From NCBI GenBank assembly GCA_001632425.1, contig KV425601.1, forward strand, positions 62,001 through 126,000: a stretch of 64,000 nucleotides of DNA, in the 5' to 3' direction. The translations under genes were made by a program, and so were the position numbers. Of the stretch, positions 59,401-64,000 are shown piece by piece; the stretch's first letter is position 1; the number at the start of each line of letters is the position of its first letter. Under the pieces are notes generated by a model, which saw nothing but the letters and a program-made list of their open reading frames with translations, did not search any database and was not told the DNA's origin. This DNA comes from Neolentinus lepideus HHB14362 ss-1. Taxonomy: Eukaryota > Basidiomycota > Agaricomycetes > Gloeophyllales > Gloeophyllaceae.

Positions 59401-60851
59401 CTATCCAGCAGACCTGTTGCGAGTCAATGGAAGGCCTCTACAATGAATCGCGATAACGGACCCAGTCAAATACGCTACAGTGGCATACGTGAACACAGTA
59501 GACGATGCTCGTGCGATGTAACGACTAACCTCAACGCCTGAAACAGATATCCCGGCATCCAGTCTTCCACAGAACTCAGAATCCTGCTTGAATGGCATAG
59601 AGAAAAGGATACAACTTACACCACGCTGCAGCGCCAACAAACGCATAGCAGAAAAACCGCTCCCTGGATATGCCGTCGCGGGTGCCGTATCCAGTGTATC
59701 TCTGCGAATGCAGAGTGTTGAAGAGCGCGCACAGGACCAGTGTATTGGGCCAAACTGTACAAACTCAGTAAGCCTAGTGTAGATTCACTGCAAGACCTAC
59801 TTACTCATGGACGCAGGCAGGACCAGGAATCGACGAGCAATCCCGCCGAGGGAGAAGCCAATCAATTGGGTAGACATTACCAGCATCCCTAAGTTTGATG
59901 AGGAGAGGTGTCGGGCTTGACACTCCAAGACTTACATTGATCTTTGTTTCTGGTTAGTAGACGATAAGACAAAGCCACGTACAAAATTCACGTACACATA
60001 AAACCAAATCGTTGATGATACATGACTCGTTGCACCGCGATTATATCCGTCTGAAAAGGATCAATACCGGGTCCAGTATACATGACTGGAGCTTACTGCA
60101 TATGCTGATGGCGCCCCGACATTCGCCATAATTGTCACAAGAACCTGTACAAAATGAGGACGACCTAGGACGAAGTAGCACAGCGCACTTACATGTTCCT
60201 TCATGCTGAACGGTCCTGGGTTGACGGAAACACCGAAAATACTTACTCTCGGCATTACTCGTTCCCATATACGACCCAATGGGAATGTAAGGAGCTGAGC
60301 GACCAGCTAAAGGAAGATAAGCGCCCCTGTCCTGGTGTACGGCTGCGTGAGTGACATACCCCGCCGACTACGATCGATGGATATCGAAAGTAGTAAAATT
60401 GGTTGACGCCAGGCAGTACGATGGCCCAGAACAGCCCCAGAACCCATGCTCGCAAAGTCGATGTCGGCATAGACGTGTCATCGAAGTTAGCGACTGCAGC
60501 ACGGACCTCCGGGTAAGGGGAGTCATCTTCTGAAAGTTTTAAGTAGGTCACGACTTTATGATAGTCGCCGCAAGTAGACTATGAACACACCGAGTGCTAT
60601 TGATGTGATTGAATCTCGCGGTATATTTGGGTCATAGATGTCGGGGACTGGGATGATCTGCGCTGCATAACTACAATGCTCTGGGTAGAGGAGCTGCCCA
60701 CTTACTTGACTCTCTATCGAACATATCGCTGGGGCTTCAGCACTGTAACTGCAAGCAGGTGCTGATACTCACCATAGGACTTTTCCGGATCACGAATTGG
60801 GTACTCCGATGGCTCTCTGTCGTGTTGATCTTCCGAGGCGACCGAAGCCAT
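56416..60851 (-). CDS. Oligopeptide transporter (OPT family)
   Basis: More than twenty exons from MASVASEDQHDREP (60851) to the stop at 56416 encode about 800 residues with some 14 hydrophobic helices. OPT signatures are the NPGPFSMKEH motif and the MKVPPRPMFWGQ (KIPPR-like) motif; other family blocks include YYFRYPSIVVGG, STQLIGFSLGG, PLATPWWAEANVAVGF and GVGMMPPATAANY. The protein is a plasma-membrane proton-coupled importer of small peptides, possibly glutathione, in nitrogen or sulfur nutrition. One exon is only 6 nt (59936-59941): it completes FMYQWM, and without it the conserved Tyr-Gln is lost. All junctions I checked keep the frame, so the gene appears intact. Confidence 0.94.
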
Positions 60852-62745
60852 TTCATGCTCCCTCACCCACCGATGTGCAGCGCGACTTGCCTTGAAGGGG
60901 AAGCAAAAACTAGACGGGGGTTACAAACGACGAGCGAATGCAGTGCAATATTCTGTCGATGCTACAGCAGATTTCATGTCGGCATCCCGCAATCAGCAAG
61001 GGGTACAGTAGTAATGAAGCAAGCTCACTTGTCTGAATCAAGTAATTCGAGAGCCCGACAGTCCTCGGACAAAATCGTTCTCCCTACTCCCTAACCTTAC
61101 AGGCTGCCGGAACCAAACAAACGCGGTACGAGTCGGAAGGGGGGTGTCTCTGTTTTGATTTGTCGTCGAGAGAATCTTTCAAGCGTTGCACACGACACAC
61201 TGTCCTAGTAGACGAACGCGGACGCCTCACCAAGATAGACGGGACGGGAAAGCCATGGGAGCTCGCCGCAGCCGAGCAAACATCCTCGGAGGGTAATTTT
61301 GTCTTCGCATCGGAGCACAGCTCCCGGCACTACCGACCTCCAATTACACATGAAGAACACTTTCTCTATACTTATGTCTAGCCTGCCGTCTTGCCCCGCT
61401 GATAGTACCTGGAAGTTAATAACGCCACCGTTTGACTTGCTACTGGTTCAACCAACTCGAGGCTCGAGAAGTGACCGATATTCAGTTCTCATCATCTCAG
61501 TGACTAGCCTGGATAGCCAAGTATTGCGCTCGTTCAATTCAGCAAGAAGCGCATGATTTTGGTCGATGCCGTATTTCCTCCATCGGGTATACAACGAAAG
61601 TGCTCTCGCGATACCAATAATGTATGGGAGAAGCATTGGCATGCCCGTGAACCCCTTTAATGGAAGGCCCCGTGTCCTGAAGCCGCGGATATGCCGCGCT
61701 GCTTAGCACTCTATCGGTCGATGAACGTTATCGTCGAGGGAGCTATTTTCGAAGATTATCCGCCAACGAAAGTCAAGGCCGAAACCATGGACAGTGTCCT
61801 CCTTATAATGCATATGGACCGGGTCCATGACTTAAGGTGAACCGCGCTCTACCATTAGGCGAAGGTGATAGTGTTCGGCTGTCCCAAATCTATCCATCTC
61901 GTACTGCAAGCATGGTAAACCATTGGATACGTCTAGATCTGCGCAGTAGCAACGCATTTCAACCCATGTACTAAGGAAGAATATCCTGACCATCCTCAAG
62001 GTTGGCTCTCTCACCTTGTTATCTAATCATCTCATATTTTTCTCATAGATGTGGAGCTGGATGCTGCTGCCAAAGTGATCGCTCTCGCCCTGGTGAAGAT
62101 TTTCATTGACCCGTGCGACCTTTGAAATATCTTGCTGGCTGCTCATTTTAGTAGACAGCTTCATTACCGCAATAATTGGCGGTCATCAGACCAAACATGT
62201 TGTAATGCACCGGGAATCCCCTGGAGCAGTGGCGATTGCTGGAGAATTTTATGTATGGAGATACGAAGATGTCGACATCGACCAGAATACCAGAGGAAAG
62301 GAGTAGACTCTGCGCTCGTCCGACTCATTCTGGAGAAGGTAGATGTACCCCCGGTTCCAGTCGTGCTCAGTGAGGTAAATGGCCCGGGGCTTGTAAATCA
62401 AAAGGTAGAGAATGTATGCCTTGCGACGAACGTGCTTCGCAATATAGGGACGCTCATCCCATTAGTCCCACGTCTTGATACATGGGTATGTTAGCTTGTA
62501 CAAACACTGGAGAAGCGTCCTTGGGCGGCCGCGTAAAGCGACTTCCATCTGTTAAGGCAGTCCAATGGCGAATGAATTGGACATACTCATCCCGAACTGG
62601 TTGACTGATGTATCACACCGCGATATAATACAATGCTCTCGGTAGGAGGTGGGGTAATGTAAGCGTACAGTGATGAATGAGTTCACATCATTGAACGAAC
62701 GTCGAGATACTAGTAGATAGTGCCTGGACTCCTGCAAATATGAGC
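60852..62745. other. Intergenic, transporter promoter and unassigned frames
   Basis: About 1.9 kb. A plus-strand frame at 61160-61381 has a coherent-looking middle (LVDERGRLTKIDGTGKPWEL), and a minus-strand frame at 61448-61642 is helical, but neither joins to neighbours or matches a domain I know. 62100-62500 has overlapping frames without support. Confidence 0.4.
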
Positions 62746-63864
62746 TTACCATACGACAGGATATGCCATAGTCAAGGGTTTCTGTGTAGGTTTTGGATTC
62801 TCCATTGTCCATCTCTCGACAATTGACGGGTCTCCAGGCTGCACAACCAACGGTCCCGCCACGGAATCGGTGCCATCCCAGGTTGCACTGCGGCGACTGT
62901 AAAAGAGGCTGTCTACGAGGGCCTTGTATCTGTTGCTCGGGATGGAAGACAGGCGTCTTGAATGAAAATCTTCCGAGTTTATCCTGGCCTCTGTTGCTTC
63001 AACTGGACTCGGGATAGAGGCGGTACCTGGGGGTCGGCTGTATGTGGGCGGCAAGGGAGGCCAACTGTACATGCGAGGCGGTACGACACGGGCGGCTGAT
63101 GTGGATTGGGTTCGGGTACGCCGGAGAATTTCGAAGGGCAGGGGAATACCAGGCGCGGCAAACCTGTCCGGGATATGATTACTAGCTGTTCCGATGAATG
63201 TGGCACCTCCAGGGGCAGAATGAGAGCGCTCGACGACGAGAGTGACAGGGCCTTGTTCCGGGTTTTCGGTGGCTATTTCATTGTACGCTTCCCAGGCAGC
63301 GTCCAAAACAGAAGGGAGGCGCGAGCTGACAGATCCAAGAGTATCAGGTATGGCGTTCCGCATAGCAACTTGATTCGGCCATCTAATGTCCCGCTTGAAC
63401 TGCTCGAATGCTCCCATCTGCGTGGCGCTGATGTGAATCTCGTATTCCAGCGCTTGAAGCAGTTCGCGCTCGTACAATGTGATCAAGCGTTTTGTCATAG
63501 TGAGCTGAGTCAACACTGCCCACGTGTTGAGGCCATATGCCTGATCGGCCGCGCTCTTCTGCGCCAGCATGAGGGCGGCGATGAAGAGTGGTGATCCGTC
63601 TTTGGCAACTGCGTGTGGTCGTTTTTTCTTCATGCGATCGAGGAGGAATAATGCCAGGCAAACAAGATCCGTCGGGAATTGACCGCGATTCAGAACGTGC
63701 AGGATGAAGGGCTCGAGTGGCAGGATCCGTCCCTCGGGCGATGTAATTGTAGAAGCCGAGCGAAACTTCGTTGCGAGGTACATGAAGCAGGCTGAGGCAT
63801 ACGGTCTGTAGAATTCCTGAGAGCGAGAAGAGGACATTGTGGCCAAGAAAGATGGGCTCGACAT
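62746..63864 (-). CDS. Pcl/Pho80-type cyclin
   Basis: A single uninterrupted exon of 372 residues, unusual among the intron-rich neighbours. A cyclin box spans about residues 20-160: YRPYASACFMYLATKFRS, DLVCLALFLLDRMK, GSPLFIAALMLAQKSAADQ, TKRLITLYERELLQALEYEIHIS. The order and the Arg/Lys-Glu positions match fungal Pcl1/2 and Pho80-like cyclins that pair with the Pho85 kinase in cell-cycle entry, polarity or nutrient signalling. The long C-terminal half is Pro/Ser-rich and probably disordered, with sites for regulatory phosphorylation. A second ATG at 63837 may be the true start, because a TATATAAT element lies only about 20 nt upstream of the first. Confidence 0.85.
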   Translation of the reverse strand: MSSPSFLATMSSSRSQEFYRPYASACFMYLATKFRSASTITSPEGRILPLEPFILHVLNRGQFPTDLVCLALFLLDRMKKKRPHAVAKDGSPLFIAALMLAQKSAADQAYGLNTWAVLTQLTMTKRLITLYERELLQALEYEIHISATQMGAFEQFKRDIRWPNQVAMRNAIPDTLGSVSSRLPSVLDAAWEAYNEIATENPEQGPVTLVVERSHSAPGGATFIGTASNHIPDRFAAPGIPLPFEILRRTRTQSTSAARVVPPRMYSWPPLPPTYSRPPGTASIPSPVEATEARINSEDFHSRRLSSIPSNRYKALVDSLFYSRRSATWDGTDSVAGPLVVQPGDPSIVERWTMENPKPTQKPLTMAYPVVW

Positions 63865-63881
63865 GTGAAATTAGGAGCCTC

Positions 63882-63889
63882 ATTATATA
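63882..63889 (-). promoter_or_regulatory. Likely TATA box of the cyclin gene
   Basis: TATATAAT on the minus strand about 20 nt before the first ATG and 45 nt before the second, favouring use of the second ATG (63837). The remainder to 64000 shows no gene. Confidence 0.45.
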
Positions 63890-64000
63890 GGTCCTCGAGA
63901 ACCATAGTGGCCACAATGCCACCGACGGTTGGTAGCGTCAAAGAGGTAAACTGAAGTCACGAGACCCCTTCACTTGCCACAATCAGAGGTTCCATCAAGG

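Overview
The window reads as nuclear DNA of a basidiomycete fungus, probably a wood- or litter-inhabiting Agaricomycete. Genes are cut by many short GT-AG introns (mostly 45-65 nt). The families fit: a membrane-anchored copper radical oxidase, a UbiA-type enzyme, a CYP64-like P450, orphan seven-helix membrane proteins and a small Sin3-type PAH protein. I rebuilt most gene models by hand from splice sites, and wherever I counted the nucleotides the joined exons gave an intact frame. No tRNA, rRNA, CRISPR array or complete autonomous transposon was seen.

Layout. 0-10.5 kb: a duplicated block. A broken copper radical oxidase (CRO) fragment and an intact three-finger zinc-finger gene are followed by an intact CRO gene and a truncated zinc-finger copy. 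11.7-12.5 kb: IES6 (INO80 complex). 12.7-26.1 kb: a candidate biosynthetic neighbourhood with a stand-alone adenylate-forming enzyme, a divergently transcribed UbiA enzyme, a SAM methyltransferase, a DUF6534-like membrane protein between two long direct repeats, and a P450. 26.6-31.3 kb: ULA1 (NEDD8 activation) and PUF6 (60S assembly). 31.3-39.7 kb: an orphan five-exon gene, a coiled-coil gene, a small gene and degraded coding traces. 39.7-42 kb: UTP7 (SSU processome). 43.1-47.3 kb: a seven-helix protein and a secreted double-LysM protein, separated by an intergenic tract holding three different inverted-repeat structures. 49.7-56 kb: a PAH protein, IND1 (mitochondrial Fe-S/complex I assembly), a damaged aminoglycoside-phosphotransferase-like gene and TFB5 (TFIIH). 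56.4-60.9 kb: an oligopeptide transporter. 62.7-63.9 kb: a Pcl-type cyclin.

Function. Housekeeping genes (IES6, ULA1, PUF6, UTP7, IND1, TFB5) form fixed points, and the lineage-specific material sits between them. The block between IES6 and ULA1 has the enzyme mix of a small prenylated or terpenoid natural-product pathway: acid activation, a UbiA step, methylation and oxidation. The product is unknown. The main structural observations are reciprocal decay of the CRO/zinc-finger duplication, an exon-intron unit duplicated inside the zinc-finger gene, a 52-bp perfect palindrome, a 0.68-kb element with perfect 27-bp terminal inverted repeats, a 6-nt microexon, two start codons split by introns, and a 33-nt intron.
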